NCBI GenBank assembly: GCA_023410975.1
Contig: JAEYPG010000413.1
Span: 1-17,536, forward strand
Length of the DNA stretch: 17,536 nucleotides
Direction: 5' to 3'
Origin: Pseudomonadota bacterium
GTDB lineage: Bacteria; Pseudomonadota; Gammaproteobacteria; Burkholderiales; Burkholderiaceae_C
Positions within the stretch are counted from its first letter, which is position 1; every line of letters starts with the position of its first letter. Of this stretch, positions 1 through 6,441 are shown in pieces. The position numbers were made by a program, and so were the translations under genes. The notes below the pieces were generated by a model that did not search any database, was not told the DNA's origin, and was given only the letters and a program-made list of their open reading frames with translations.

Positions 1-5
1 CTGCC

Positions 6-752
6 GTGTCGCCGCTGCGGCGGCTGCGCGCGCTGTGGCGGCTGGCGCGCACGGTGCTGCACGGGCTGCATGGCCTGGCCATCGTGCTGCTGCTGTTTCC
101 TTCCTGCGGCCCGGCGCGGCGGCAGGCGCGCATCGGCTGGTGGTCGCGCAAGCTGCTGGCCACGCTGGGGCTGGAGCTGCGCGCGCAAGGCAGCTTCCGC
201 TCGGGCGCCAAGCTGATCGTGGCCAACCACGTGTCGTGGCTGGACATCGCCGCCATCCACGCGCTGTGCCCGCAGGCGCGCTTCGTCTCCAAGGCCGAGG
301 TGCAGGCCTGGCCCCTGGTGGGGCGGCTGGTGGACGCCGCCGGCACGCTGTACCTGCAGCGCGAGCGCGCGCGCGACGCCATGCGCGTGCTGCACGCCAT
401 CACGCAGGCGCTGCGCGACGGCGACACGGTGGCGGTGTTCCCGGAGGGCACCACCGGCGAGGGCCATGAGCTGCTGCCTTTCCACGCCAACCTGCTGCAG
501 GCCGTGATCGCCAGCGGCGAGCCGGTGCAGCCGGTGGCGCTGCGCTACAGCGACCCGCTGCACGCGGTGAGCCCTGCCGCGAGCTTCGTGGGCGACATGA
601 CGCTGGGCCAGAGCCTGTGGCGCCTGGCCTGCGCGCAGGGCCTGGCGGTGCAGCTGCAGGTGCTGCCGCCGCAGGCGGTGGCGCATGCCGACCGGCGCGC
701 CCTGGCGGCGCAGCTGCGCGACACCATCGCGCAGGCGCTGCAGGCCCGCTGA
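6..752 (+). CDS. 1-acyl-sn-glycerol-3-phosphate acyltransferase (PlsC family), start may lie upstream
   Basis: Probably acylates lysophosphatidic acid at the sn-2 position to give phosphatidic acid, the precursor of membrane phospholipids, at the inner face of the cytoplasmic membrane. The 248-residue protein shows the family's catalytic block NHVSWLD (residues 74-80, the HX4D motif with H75 and D80). It also has the substrate-binding block FPEGTT (145-150). A hydrophobic stretch near residues 23-32 could anchor it to the membrane. The GTG at position 6 is the first start in the window and the N-terminus looks natural, but only five bases precede it, so no ribosome binding site can be judged and the gene may start further left. 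It runs in the same direction as the next gene, 62 bp away. An ornithine-lipid acyltransferase (OlsA type) would look alike; the family call is firm, the exact substrate is not. Confidence 0.85.
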   Translation: MSPLRRLRALWRLARTVLHGLHGLAIVLLLFPSCGPARRQARIGWWSRKLLATLGLELRAQGSFRSGAKLIVANHVSWLDIAAIHALCPQARFVSKAEVQAWPLVGRLVDAAGTLYLQRERARDAMRVLHAITQALRDGDTVAVFPEGTTGEGHELLPFHANLLQAVIASGEPVQPVALRYSDPLHAVSPAASFVGDMTLGQSLWRLACAQGLAVQLQVLPPQAVAHADRRALAAQLRDTIAQALQAR

Positions 753-814
753 GGGCCGGCGATGCAGACCCGCGCGCCATCGACCAACCCTTCAGAAAAC
801 AGTCTGGAGTTCCC

Positions 815-1696
815 ATGAGCGAGCAGATGCTGCTGGCCTTCGACGACGAGGCGCCGCTGGCGCGGGCCCTGGCGCAGGCGTTGGGCGTGCCGCTGGCCTT
901 CGTGCAGCGGCACCGCTTTCCCGACGGCGAGCTGCGGCTGCGGCTGCCCGAGGCGCTGCCGTCGCGCGTGCTGATGCTGCGCGGGCTGCAGCAGCCCAAC
1001 GAGAAGCTGACGGAACTGCTGCTGTGCGCGCCGGCGGCGCGCGAGCTGGGCGCGCGTGAGCTGGTCCTGGTGTCGCCGTACCTGGCCTACATGCGCCAGG
1101 ACATGGCCTTCACGCCCGGCGAGGTGGTCAGCCAGCGCCACGTGGCGGCGCTGCTGGGCGGGCTGTTCGACGCGGTGCTGACGGTGGATCCGCACCTGCA
1201 CCGCGTGACCTCCATGGAAGCGCTGTTCCCGGGGCGGCGTGGGCTGGCGCTGTCGGCGGCGGCGCTGCTGGGCGAGTGGGTGGCGCGGCAGCTGGGCCGC
1301 CCGGTTTTGATCGGCCCGGACGAGGAGGCGGCGCAGTGGGTGCAGGCTGCGGCGCAGGCGCAGGGCCTGGAGCACGGCATGGGCTGCAAGCGCCGGCTGG
1401 GCGACCGCGAGGTGGTGCTGGAGCTGCCGCCGCTGGAGCTGGGCGGCCGCGCGGTGGTGCTGCTCGATGACGTGGCCAGCACGGGCCAGACGCTGATCGC
1501 CGCGGCCACGCAGGCGCTGGCGCGCGGGGCGGCCTCGGTGGACGTGGCGGTGACGCACGCCCTGTTCGTGGGCGATGCGCTGGAGCAGCTGCACGCGGCC
1601 GGCGTGCGCCACGTCTGGAGCACGGACGCCGTGCCGCACCCGAGCAACGCCGTGAGCGTGGCGCCGCTGCTGGCACAGGCGCTGGCGGGGTTGTGA
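815..1696 (+). CDS. Ribose-phosphate diphosphokinase-like protein (PRPP synthetase family)
   Basis: Likely makes phosphoribosyl pyrophosphate from ribose 5-phosphate and ATP, or is a close relative of that enzyme, in the cytoplasm. The 293-residue protein has the PRPP-synthetase layout. FPDGE lies at 35-39 and an ATP-site block YLAYMRQD at 89-96. TVDPHLH lies at 123-129, a basic KRR of the catalytic loop at 192-194, and the PRPP loop VVLLDDVASTGQT at 214-226. The ATG at 815 is chosen because GGAG sits five bases upstream (806-809) and homology begins there; the open frame runs further left without support. It is shorter than the usual 310-320 residues, and several motifs differ from housekeeping Prs (YLAYMRQD for YFGYARQD, TVDPHLH for TVDLHAD). 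It is therefore more likely a second, divergent paralogue than the main prs. A hairpin terminator follows 35 bp after the stop. Confidence 0.8.
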   Translation: MSEQMLLAFDDEAPLARALAQALGVPLAFVQRHRFPDGELRLRLPEALPSRVLMLRGLQQPNEKLTELLLCAPAARELGARELVLVSPYLAYMRQDMAFTPGEVVSQRHVAALLGGLFDAVLTVDPHLHRVTSMEALFPGRRGLALSAAALLGEWVARQLGRPVLIGPDEEAAQWVQAAAQAQGLEHGMGCKRRLGDREVVLELPPLELGGRAVVLLDDVASTGQTLIAAATQALARGAASVDVAVTHALFVGDALEQLHAAGVRHVWSTDAVPHPSNAVSVAPLLAQALAGL

Positions 1697-1731
1697 GGCC
1701 GGGCGGCAAGCGCCTCTGCGGCTGGAATGAA

Positions 1732-1753
1732 AAAGGGGCCTCGCGGCCCCTTT
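1732..1753. terminator. Bidirectional intrinsic terminator between the PRPP-synthetase-like gene and gpmA
   Basis: A perfect 9-bp stem, AAAGGGGCC (1732-1740) and GGCCCCTTT (1745-1753), closes a TCGC loop. A-rich sequence lies on the left and TTTGTCTT on the right, so it can work for both converging genes. It sits between the stops at 1696 and 1777. Confidence 0.85.
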
Positions 1754-1776
1754 GTCTTGTGGCGCGGGCCTGGGAA

Positions 1777-2520
1777 TCAGGCCTTGCCCTGGTTGGCCAC
1801 CGCGGCGGCCGCCTTGGCGGCGGCTTCCGCGTCGCCCAGGTAGTAGCGGCGGATGGGCTTGAGCTCGGCATCGAGCTCGTAAACCATCGGGATGCCGTTG
1901 GGGATGTTCAGGCCGACGATGTCGGTGTCGCTGATGCCGTCGAGGTACTTCACCAGCGCGCGGATGCTGTTGCCGTGGGCGGCGATGACGATGCGCTGGC
2001 CGGACTTGATGGCCGGGGCCAGCACCTCGTTCCAGTAAGGCAGCACGCGCGCGACGGTGTCCTTCAGGCACTCGGTGAGCGGGACCTGCTCGGGGTCGAG
2101 CTGGGCGTAGCGCGGGTCCTGTCGCTGGCCGCGCGGGTCGTTGGCATCCAGCGCCGGCGGCGGCGTGTCGTAGCTGCGGCGCCAGACCAGCACCTGCTCG
2201 TCGCCGTACTGCTTGGCCATGTCGGCCTTGTTGAGGCCTTGCAGCGAGCCGTAGTGGCGCTCGTTGAGGTGCCAGTCCTTGACCACGGGCAGCCAGGTGC
2301 GGTCCATCTCGTCCAGGCAGTGCCACAGCGTCCAGATGGCGCGCTTGAGCACCGAGGTGTAGGCCACGTCGAATTCCCAGCCGCCTTCCTTGAGCAGCTT
2401 GCCGGCCTGGCGCGCCTGGGCCACGCCGGTGTCCGTCAGCGGCACGTCGGTCCAGCCGGTGAAGCGGTTTTCGAGGTTCCAGGTCGATTCGCCGTGGCGG
2501 ATCAGCACGAGCTTGTACAT
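1777..2520 (-). CDS. gpmA: 2,3-bisphosphoglycerate-dependent phosphoglycerate mutase
   Basis: Interconverts 3-phosphoglycerate and 2-phosphoglycerate in glycolysis and gluconeogenesis, in the cytoplasm. The 247-residue length is normal for the family. The N-terminus LIRHGES carries the phosphorylated nucleophile H9. NERHYG (86-91) holds the acid residue E87, and AAHGNS (180-185) holds the second catalytic H182. The TGWTDVPLTDTG stretch (21-32) is also typical. The start at 2520 is fixed by the MYKLVLIRHGES beginning; the frame continues upstream, but that part has no family similarity. No strong Shine-Dalgarno is visible ahead of the ATG. The gene is convergent with the PRPP-synthetase-like gene, sharing a terminator, and divergent from the rhodanese gene, with overlapping -10-like boxes in between. 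Confidence 0.97.
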   Translation of the reverse strand: MYKLVLIRHGESTWNLENRFTGWTDVPLTDTGVAQARQAGKLLKEGGWEFDVAYTSVLKRAIWTLWHCLDEMDRTWLPVVKDWHLNERHYGSLQGLNKADMAKQYGDEQVLVWRRSYDTPPPALDANDPRGQRQDPRYAQLDPEQVPLTECLKDTVARVLPYWNEVLAPAIKSGQRIVIAAHGNSIRALVKYLDGISDTDIVGLNIPNGIPMVYELDAELKPIRRYYLGDAEAAAKAAAAVANQGKA

Positions 2521-2607
2521 GGGCAGGGACTCAAAGCCTGAGAGTGGAAAAAAGGGCTGTGGCCGCTGAGTTGGCAACGGGCGTGCGCGCCGGCGGCAAA
2601 GCTGCAA

Positions 2608-2617
2608 ATTCTATAAT
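2608..2617. promoter_or_regulatory. Overlapping divergent -10-like boxes between gpmA and the rhodanese gene
   Basis: ATTCTATAAT contains a perfect TATAAT for the rightward strand (2612-2617), about 29 bp before the GTG at 2646. On the other strand it reads TAGAAT (2613-2608), about 90 bp before the gpmA start. It is one of the few AT-rich spots in the region. I could not find a good -35 hexamer at 16-18 bp for either direction, so activator help or a weak -35 is possible. Confidence 0.5.
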
Positions 2618-2645
2618 CCGCCGCTTTGGCAACCCCTCGAACGCC

Positions 2646-3053
2646 GTGCGATTCCTGCTCGACAACTGGTACCTGGTCCTCACCGCGCTCGTATCGGGCG
2701 CCCTGCTGCTGTGGCCGGTGATCCGCGGAGGTGCCGGCAGCGGCATCAGCACGGCTGAGGCGGTGCGTCTGATCAACCGTGAAAAAGGCGTGCTCATCGA
2801 CGTGCGCGAACCGGCCGAATTCGCCAGCGGCCATGCCGTAGGGGCACGCAACGTGCCGCTGTCCCAACTTGAGACCTCCACCGCGTTGCCGAGCAACAAG
2901 GCGCTGCCGGTGCTGGTGCTGTGCGCCACCGGCGCGCGCGCGTCGCGCGCCGTGGCGCTGCTCAAGAAGCGCGGCTACGAGAACTGCCAGCCCGTGGCCG
3001 GCGGCTTGGCGGCTTGGCGCGAAGCCAACCTGCCCACCGAGTCTGCGGCCTGA
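2646..3053 (+). CDS. Membrane-anchored rhodanese-domain protein
   Basis: A single rhodanese domain that probably carries sulfane sulfur on a cysteine persulfide; the physiological partner is unknown. From the GTG at 2646 the protein has 135 residues. One membrane helix lies near residues 9-24, then a linker, then the rhodanese fold with IDVRE (51-55) and the active-site loop CATGARAS (93-100), with C93 as the sulfur-accepting cysteine. The orientation of the domain relative to the membrane is not proven. The frame is open further left to 2544, but the stretch before MRFLLDNW would cross the -10 box and looks non-coding, so the GTG is preferred. It leads the rhodanese-grxC-secB-gpsA group, an order often seen in betaproteobacteria. 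Confidence 0.88.
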   Translation: MRFLLDNWYLVLTALVSGALLLWPVIRGGAGSGISTAEAVRLINREKGVLIDVREPAEFASGHAVGARNVPLSQLETSTALPSNKALPVLVLCATGARASRAVALLKKRGYENCQPVAGGLAAWREANLPTESAA

Positions 3054-3149
3054 GCCCGCGCCCGCCGTGGCCGTGTGAAGGGCAGGGTGCAGCCGCGGGA
3101 GGTTGACGGCGCAACGGTATGCGGCGGCTGACCGGCGTGCGCGTCGCCG

Positions 3150-3163
3150 GTGCCGGCCGGCAC
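3150..3163. repeat. 14-bp perfect palindrome in the rhodanese-grxC gap
   Basis: GTGCCGGCCGGCAC equals its own reverse complement. A second palindrome, CCGGCGCCGG, follows at 3177-3186. Both lie in the 203-bp gap (3054-3256) between rhodanese and grxC, where I see no gene. They could be protein binding sites or RNA hairpins, but short GC-only palindromes are frequent by chance in such GC-rich DNA. Confidence 0.3.
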
Positions 3164-3256
3164 AAGGGCAAGTCGCCCGGCGCCGGCAAGGGTTGAAGGC
3201 GAGGCGGACAATGGCTTGTCCTCAACCACTGCTGCGCGTGCCGCGCCCTGCCTGCG

Positions 3257-3514
3257 ATGAATGCCGTCAAGATGTACACCACGCTGGTCTGTCCCTACTG
3301 CCAGCGTGCCAAGCAGCTGCTCAAGCAGCGCGGTGTCGAACACATCGACGAGGTGCGCATCGACCAGGACCCGTCGCAGCGCGACGTGATGATCAAGATC
3401 ACGGGGCGGCGCACCGTGCCGCAGATCTTCATCGGCGAGACCCACGTGGGCGGCTGCGACGACCTCATCGCGCTGGACCAGCGCGGCGGTCTGGTGCCGC
3501 TGCTGCAGGGCTGA
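3257..3514 (+). CDS. grxC: Glutaredoxin 3
   Basis: Small cytoplasmic dithiol oxidoreductase that uses glutathione to reduce protein disulfides and mixed disulfides. The 85-residue protein has the dithiol active site CPYC (12-15), the cis-proline block TVPQIFI (53-59) and the glutathione-binding GGCDDL (65-70), all at the expected spacing for Grx3. The ATG at 3257 gives MNAVKMYTT; an internal ATG at 3272 (MYTT) is the only nearby alternative. It lies between the rhodanese gene (203 bp upstream) and secB (118 bp downstream), all rightward. Confidence 0.95.
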   Translation: MNAVKMYTTLVCPYCQRAKQLLKQRGVEHIDEVRIDQDPSQRDVMIKITGRRTVPQIFIGETHVGGCDDLIALDQRGGLVPLLQG

Positions 3515-3537
3515 GCGCCCGGTGCCGCCGTCCCGTC

Positions 3538-3556
3538 CGGGGCGGCTTGCGCCCCG
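3538..3556. repeat. GC-rich hairpin after grxC
   Basis: CGGGGCG (3538-3544) and CGCCCCG (3550-3556) form a perfect 7-bp stem around GCTTG, 24 bp after the grxC stop. No T-run follows, so it is a weak terminator candidate or an RNA-stability hairpin. Confidence 0.35.
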
Positions 3557-3579
3557 CCGGAGGCGCCACGGCGCTGCGT

Positions 3580-3585
3580 GATAAT
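3580..3585 (+). promoter_or_regulatory. Candidate -10 box of the secB promoter
   Basis: GATAAT at 3580-3585 matches five of six bases of the sigma-70 -10 consensus and lies 47 bp before the secB ATG. Transcription would start near 3592. No convincing -35 element lies 16-18 bp upstream; that stretch is GC-rich hairpin sequence. Confidence 0.4.
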
Positions 3586-3592
3586 CGGCCAC

Positions 3593-3619
3593 GCCCGCAT
3601 GTCGCGGGCCTTCTTTTCT
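3593..3619 (+). terminator. Hairpin with T-rich tail in the secB leader (terminator or attenuator)
   Basis: GCCCGC (3593-3598) and GCGGGC (3604-3609) form a perfect 6-bp stem around ATGTC, followed by CTTCTTTTCT. This is the shape of an intrinsic terminator. It lies after the candidate -10 box and ends about 13 bp before the secB start, so it could end transcripts coming from grxC, attenuate secB, or cap the 5' end of secB mRNA. Confidence 0.5.
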
Positions 3620-3632
3620 TCGAGACAAGACC

Positions 3633-4094
3633 ATGGCCGACGACCAAGAGCAGAACCCGGTGTTCCAGATTCAGCGCATGTACCTGAAGGACCTGTCACT
3701 GGAGCAGCCGAACTCGCCTCAGATCCTCACGGAGCAGACGCCGCCGCAGGTCGAGATCAACCTGGGCCTGTCCGCCGAGACCATCACTGACGGCATCTAC
3801 GAAGTCTGCGTCACGGCCACCGTCACCACCAAGATCGGCGAGAAGACGCTGTTCCTGGTCGAGGCCAAGCAGGCCGGCATCTTCGAGATCCGCAACATTC
3901 CGCAGGACCAGCTGCAGGCCATCATCGGCATCGCCTGCCCGGGCATGGTGTACCCGTACCTGCGCGCCATCATCTCCGACATCTGCACCCGTGCCGGCTT
4001 CCCGCCGGTGATGCTGGCCGAGGTGAACTTCCAGGCCATGTACGAGGCCCAGCAACAGCAGCTTGCCGCGCAGGGCAACGGCCCCGTCGCCTGA
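3633..4094 (+). CDS. secB: Protein-export chaperone SecB
   Basis: Tetrameric cytoplasmic chaperone that keeps preproteins unfolded and hands them to SecA for Sec export. The 153-residue length fits the family. Typical blocks are FQIQRMYLKDLSLE near the N-terminus, the long beta-sheet core with VTTKIGEKTLFLVEAKQAGIF, and CPGMVYPYLRAIISD followed by RAGFPPVMLAEVNF, which helps form the peptide groove and the SecA contact. The ATG at 3633 follows GAGACAAGA, a modest ribosome binding site. gpsA begins 22 bp after the stop, so the two are probably co-transcribed. Confidence 0.98.
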   Translation: MADDQEQNPVFQIQRMYLKDLSLEQPNSPQILTEQTPPQVEINLGLSAETITDGIYEVCVTATVTTKIGEKTLFLVEAKQAGIFEIRNIPQDQLQAIIGIACPGMVYPYLRAIISDICTRAGFPPVMLAEVNFQAMYEAQQQQLAAQGNGPVA

Positions 4095-4116
4095 CGTGCT
4101 TGCGCCCGGTCGCGGC

Positions 4117-5103
4117 ATGAAGATCAGCGTGCTGGGCGCGGGTGCCTGGGGCACCGCGCTGGCGGTGCAGGCGGCCGCGCGCCACGAGGTGCTGCTGTGG
4201 GCGCGGGATGCGTTGCAGGCGCAGACGCTGCGTGAGCAGCGTCGCAACCAGCGTTACCTGCCCGAGGTGACTCTGCACGCAGCGTTGTCCGTGGGCAGCG
4301 ATCTGGCCGCCGCGCTGGCCCATGCGCACGACGGGCTGCTGGTGATCGCCACGCCCATGTCGGGCCTGCGCGGCATGCTGCAGGCTCTGCCCGCAAGCGC
4401 GCGCGCGCTGTGGCTGTGCAAGGGCTTCGAGGCCGACACGGGGCTGTTGGGCCATGAGATTGCGCGCGAGGTCTGCCCGCGCGCGGCCACCGGGGTGCTG
4501 TCGGGGCCGAGCTTCGCCGCCGAGGTGGCGCTGGGCAAGCCGGCGGCGCTGGTGGCCGCCAGTGCCGATACGGCGCTGTGCGAGCTGGCCGTGCAAGCTT
4601 TCCACGGCGAGGCGCTGCGCATCTACATCTGCGACGACCCGGTGGGCGTCGAGGTGGGCGGCGCGGTGAAGAACGTGCTGGCCATCGCCACGGGCCTGTG
4701 TGACGGACTGCAGCTGGGCCTCAACGCCCGCGCCGCGCTCATCACGCGCGGCCTGGCGGAGATGACGCGCCTGGGCGTGGCGCTGGGCGCGCGGGTGGAG
4801 ACCTTCATGGGCCTCTCGGGCATGGGCGACCTGGTGCTGACCGCCACCGGCGATCTATCGCGCAACCGCCGCGTGGGCCTGCAGCTTGCTGCCGGGCGCA
4901 CGCTGGCGCAGGTGCTGACCGATCTGGGCCATGTGGCCGAGGGCGTCTACAGTGCCGCCACGGTGCTGCGCCGCGCGCGCGACAAGGGCGTGGAGATGCC
5001 CATCACCGAAGCCGTGGTGGCCGTGCTCGAAGGCCGGCTGTCGCCCCCGCAGGCCGTGCTGCAGCTCATGCAGCGCGCGCCCAACACCGAACGACGCGGC
5101 TGA
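4117..5103 (+). CDS. gpsA: NAD(P)H-dependent glycerol-3-phosphate dehydrogenase
   Basis: Reduces dihydroxyacetone phosphate to sn-glycerol 3-phosphate, the backbone of phospholipids, in the cytoplasm. The 328-residue protein starts with the Rossmann dinucleotide loop LGAGAWGT (residues 5-12). It has GPSFAAEV in the middle, and GGAVKNV with the catalytic lysine K185. The C-terminal helical domain contains GLSGMGDLVLT and SRNRRVG. The ATG at 4117 puts the GxGxxG loop in its usual place near the N-terminus; the open frame extends 18 codons into secB without support. It lies directly after secB. Together with the PlsC-type gene at the left edge it gives two phospholipid-precursor enzymes in this region. 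Confidence 0.97.
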   Translation: MKISVLGAGAWGTALAVQAAARHEVLLWARDALQAQTLREQRRNQRYLPEVTLHAALSVGSDLAAALAHAHDGLLVIATPMSGLRGMLQALPASARALWLCKGFEADTGLLGHEIAREVCPRAATGVLSGPSFAAEVALGKPAALVAASADTALCELAVQAFHGEALRIYICDDPVGVEVGGAVKNVLAIATGLCDGLQLGLNARAALITRGLAEMTRLGVALGARVETFMGLSGMGDLVLTATGDLSRNRRVGLQLAAGRTLAQVLTDLGHVAEGVYSAATVLRRARDKGVEMPITEAVVAVLEGRLSPPQAVLQLMQRAPNTERRG

Positions 5104-5110
5104 AATGCGA

Positions 5111-5131
5111 AAGGCCGGCGTGGCTGGCCTT
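5111..5131. terminator. Hairpin between convergent gpsA and trmL
   Basis: AAGGCCGGC (5111-5119) pairs with GCTGGCCTT (5123-5131) around a GTG loop, a 9-bp stem with one G-T pair. Rightward it is followed by CGCTCCTTCT, which is only partly T-rich; A-rich sequence on the left gives some T-richness for the leftward direction. Its place between two converging stops (5103 and 5161) supports a shared terminator. Confidence 0.6.
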
Positions 5132-5160
5132 CGCTCCTTCTGAAAGTCTGGCGGGGCCTT

Positions 5161-5631
5161 TTACACGGCGCCGGCGTAGCCGTTCTGGCGCCAGGCTTCG
5201 AACACCGACACGGCCACCGCGTTGCTGAGGTTCAGGCTGCGCTGCCCGGGGCGCATGGGCAGCCGGATGCGCTGTGCCGGGTCGAACTGCTCGCGCAGCT
5301 CCGGTGCCAGCCCGGCGCTTTCGCTGCCGAAGATCAGCCAGTCGCCCGGACGCCAGCTCACTTCGCCCAGCAGCCGCGCGCCGCGGGTGGTGAAGGCGAA
5401 GCGGCGCTGCGGATCGGGCTGCTCCGCAGACAGGAAGGCGTCCCAGTCGGCATGGCGGCGCACGCTGGCGTACTCGTGGTAGTCCAGGCCGGCGCGCTGC
5501 AGCAGCTTGTCCTCCATCGAGAAGCCCAGCGGCTCCACCAAGTGGAGCGTGCAGCCGGTATTGGCTGCCAGCCGGATGACGTTACCCGTGTTGGGCGGGA
5601 TCTGCGGATGCACGAGAACGATGTGGAACAT
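5161..5631 (-). CDS. trmL: tRNA (cytidine/uridine(34)-2'-O)-methyltransferase TrmL, SPOUT family
   Basis: Methylates the 2'-hydroxyl of the wobble nucleotide 34 in certain leucine tRNAs, using S-adenosylmethionine. The 156-residue protein is the compact form of the SPOUT fold. It has PNTGNVIRLAANTG (13-26), FGSESAGL (101-108), the IRLPMRPGQ block (122-130) and SLNLSNAVA (132-140), which build the knotted SAM pocket. The start at 5631 is the usual MFHIVLVHP beginning. It lies 45 bp downstream of comF on the same strand, so the two may share a transcript, and it converges on gpsA. Confidence 0.95.
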   Translation of the reverse strand: MFHIVLVHPQIPPNTGNVIRLAANTGCTLHLVEPLGFSMEDKLLQRAGLDYHEYASVRRHADWDAFLSAEQPDPQRRFAFTTRGARLLGEVSWRPGDWLIFGSESAGLAPELREQFDPAQRIRLPMRPGQRSLNLSNAVAVSVFEAWRQNGYAGAV

Positions 5632-5676
5632 CGCGCGATTGTGCGGGAGCGCGTGAGCGCACCCGGGGAAGGGCGC

Positions 5677-6414
5677 TCAGGCCTGCGACGGCCGCGGCGT
5701 GCGCGCCAGCACCCACAGCTGCACTGATGCGGCGCCCGCGTCCAGCAGCGTACGCGCGGCCTCGCCGGCGGTAGCGCCGGTGGTCATGACGTCGTCCAAC
5801 AGTGCCACGCGGCGCCCGCGCAACGCGGCGGCACGCCCGGGTGCGATGCCGAAGGCGCCGCGCACGTTGGCGCTGCGCTGGGCTTGAGCCAGTCCGCTTT
5901 GCTGGGGTGTATCGAAAAGGCGCAGCAGCAGCCGGGCCTCGCAGCGCAGGTCAAGCGGCGGTGCGAGCCGGCGCGCCAGCTCCCAGGCCTGGTTGTAGCC
6001 GCGCTCCTGCAGCCGCCGCGGGCCCAGCGGCAATGGCAGTAGCAGCTCGACCGGCGGCGGTGTCTCGCGCTGCACCGCCTGCAGCAGCAACGAAGACAGC
6101 GAGCCGGCGAGGTCCAGCCCGTCGTGGAACTTCAACTGACTGATCACGCCGTTCCAGGGCCAGGCGTAGTCCAGGGCCGCGACGCAGCGCTCGAAGGGCA
6201 GGGGCTCGCGCAGGCAGTCGGCACAGGGGGCATCCGGCTGAGGCAGCGGCAGCGCGCAGCTGGGACAACGTGCCACGGGTGGAATGAATCGCGCCCGGCA
6301 ATCGCGGCACAGCCGTCCGGCGTCCCAGGCACGGCACACGGCGCACTGGCTGGGCAGCGCCGCCGCGAGCGCGGCCAGCGTGCAGAAGCCCTGACGGAGG
6401 CGGCGGGCAGGCAT
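5677..6414 (-). CDS. comF: ComF family protein (double zinc-finger phosphoribosyltransferase-like)
   Basis: ComF/GntX-type protein. Family members take part in DNA uptake or in using DNA as a nutrient, but the reaction is not established. The 245-residue protein has four CxxC pairs near the N-terminus (C24/C27, C36/C39, C50/C53, C64/C67), which look like zinc-binding knuckles. The phosphoribosyltransferase-like part has RRLQERGYNQAWELAR (133-148) and the PRPP-binding loop VALLDDVMTTGAT (203-215). The ATG at 6414 is chosen because the family sequence begins here; the frame continues upstream across the next gene on the other strand, without support. It is divergent from the BioC-like gene, with only 27 bp between starts, and lies upstream of trmL. 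Confidence 0.92.
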   Translation of the reverse strand: MPARRLRQGFCTLAALAAALPSQCAVCRAWDAGRLCRDCRARFIPPVARCPSCALPLPQPDAPCADCLREPLPFERCVAALDYAWPWNGVISQLKFHDGLDLAGSLSSLLLQAVQRETPPPVELLLPLPLGPRRLQERGYNQAWELARRLAPPLDLRCEARLLLRLFDTPQQSGLAQAQRSANVRGAFGIAPGRAAALRGRRVALLDDVMTTGATAGEAARTLLDAGAASVQLWVLARTPRPSQA

Positions 6415-6420
6415 CGGGTC

Positions 6421-6428
6421 AATATACT
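6421..6428. promoter_or_regulatory. AT-rich candidate -10 in the comF / BioC-like intergenic gap
   Basis: AATATACT reads TATACT rightward (6423-6428) and TATATT leftward (6426-6421). It is the only AT-rich spot in the 27-bp gap. No -35 hexamer is recognisable on either side, because those positions fall inside the two coding regions. Confidence 0.3.
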
Positions 6429-6441
6429 GCCCGCCCTCGCC

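Noticed and set aside
545..2326. 593-codon minus-strand frame over the plsC, PRPP-synthetase-like and gpmA region
   Set aside because: Low-complexity translation; the part overlapping gpmA is a shifted frame of that gene, and it crosses the hairpin terminator.
1693..2541. 282-codon plus-strand frame opposite gpmA
   Set aside because: It runs through the terminator hairpin and mirrors gpmA; the translation has no recognisable domain.
2544..2645. Longer start of the rhodanese protein
   Set aside because: The extra 34 codons cross the TATAAT box and do not resemble the family; the GTG at 2646 gives the usual short anchor.
3103..3687. 194-codon plus-strand frame spanning grxC and the start of secB
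   Set aside because: It is out of frame with both certain genes, and the translation is Arg/Ala-rich without motifs.
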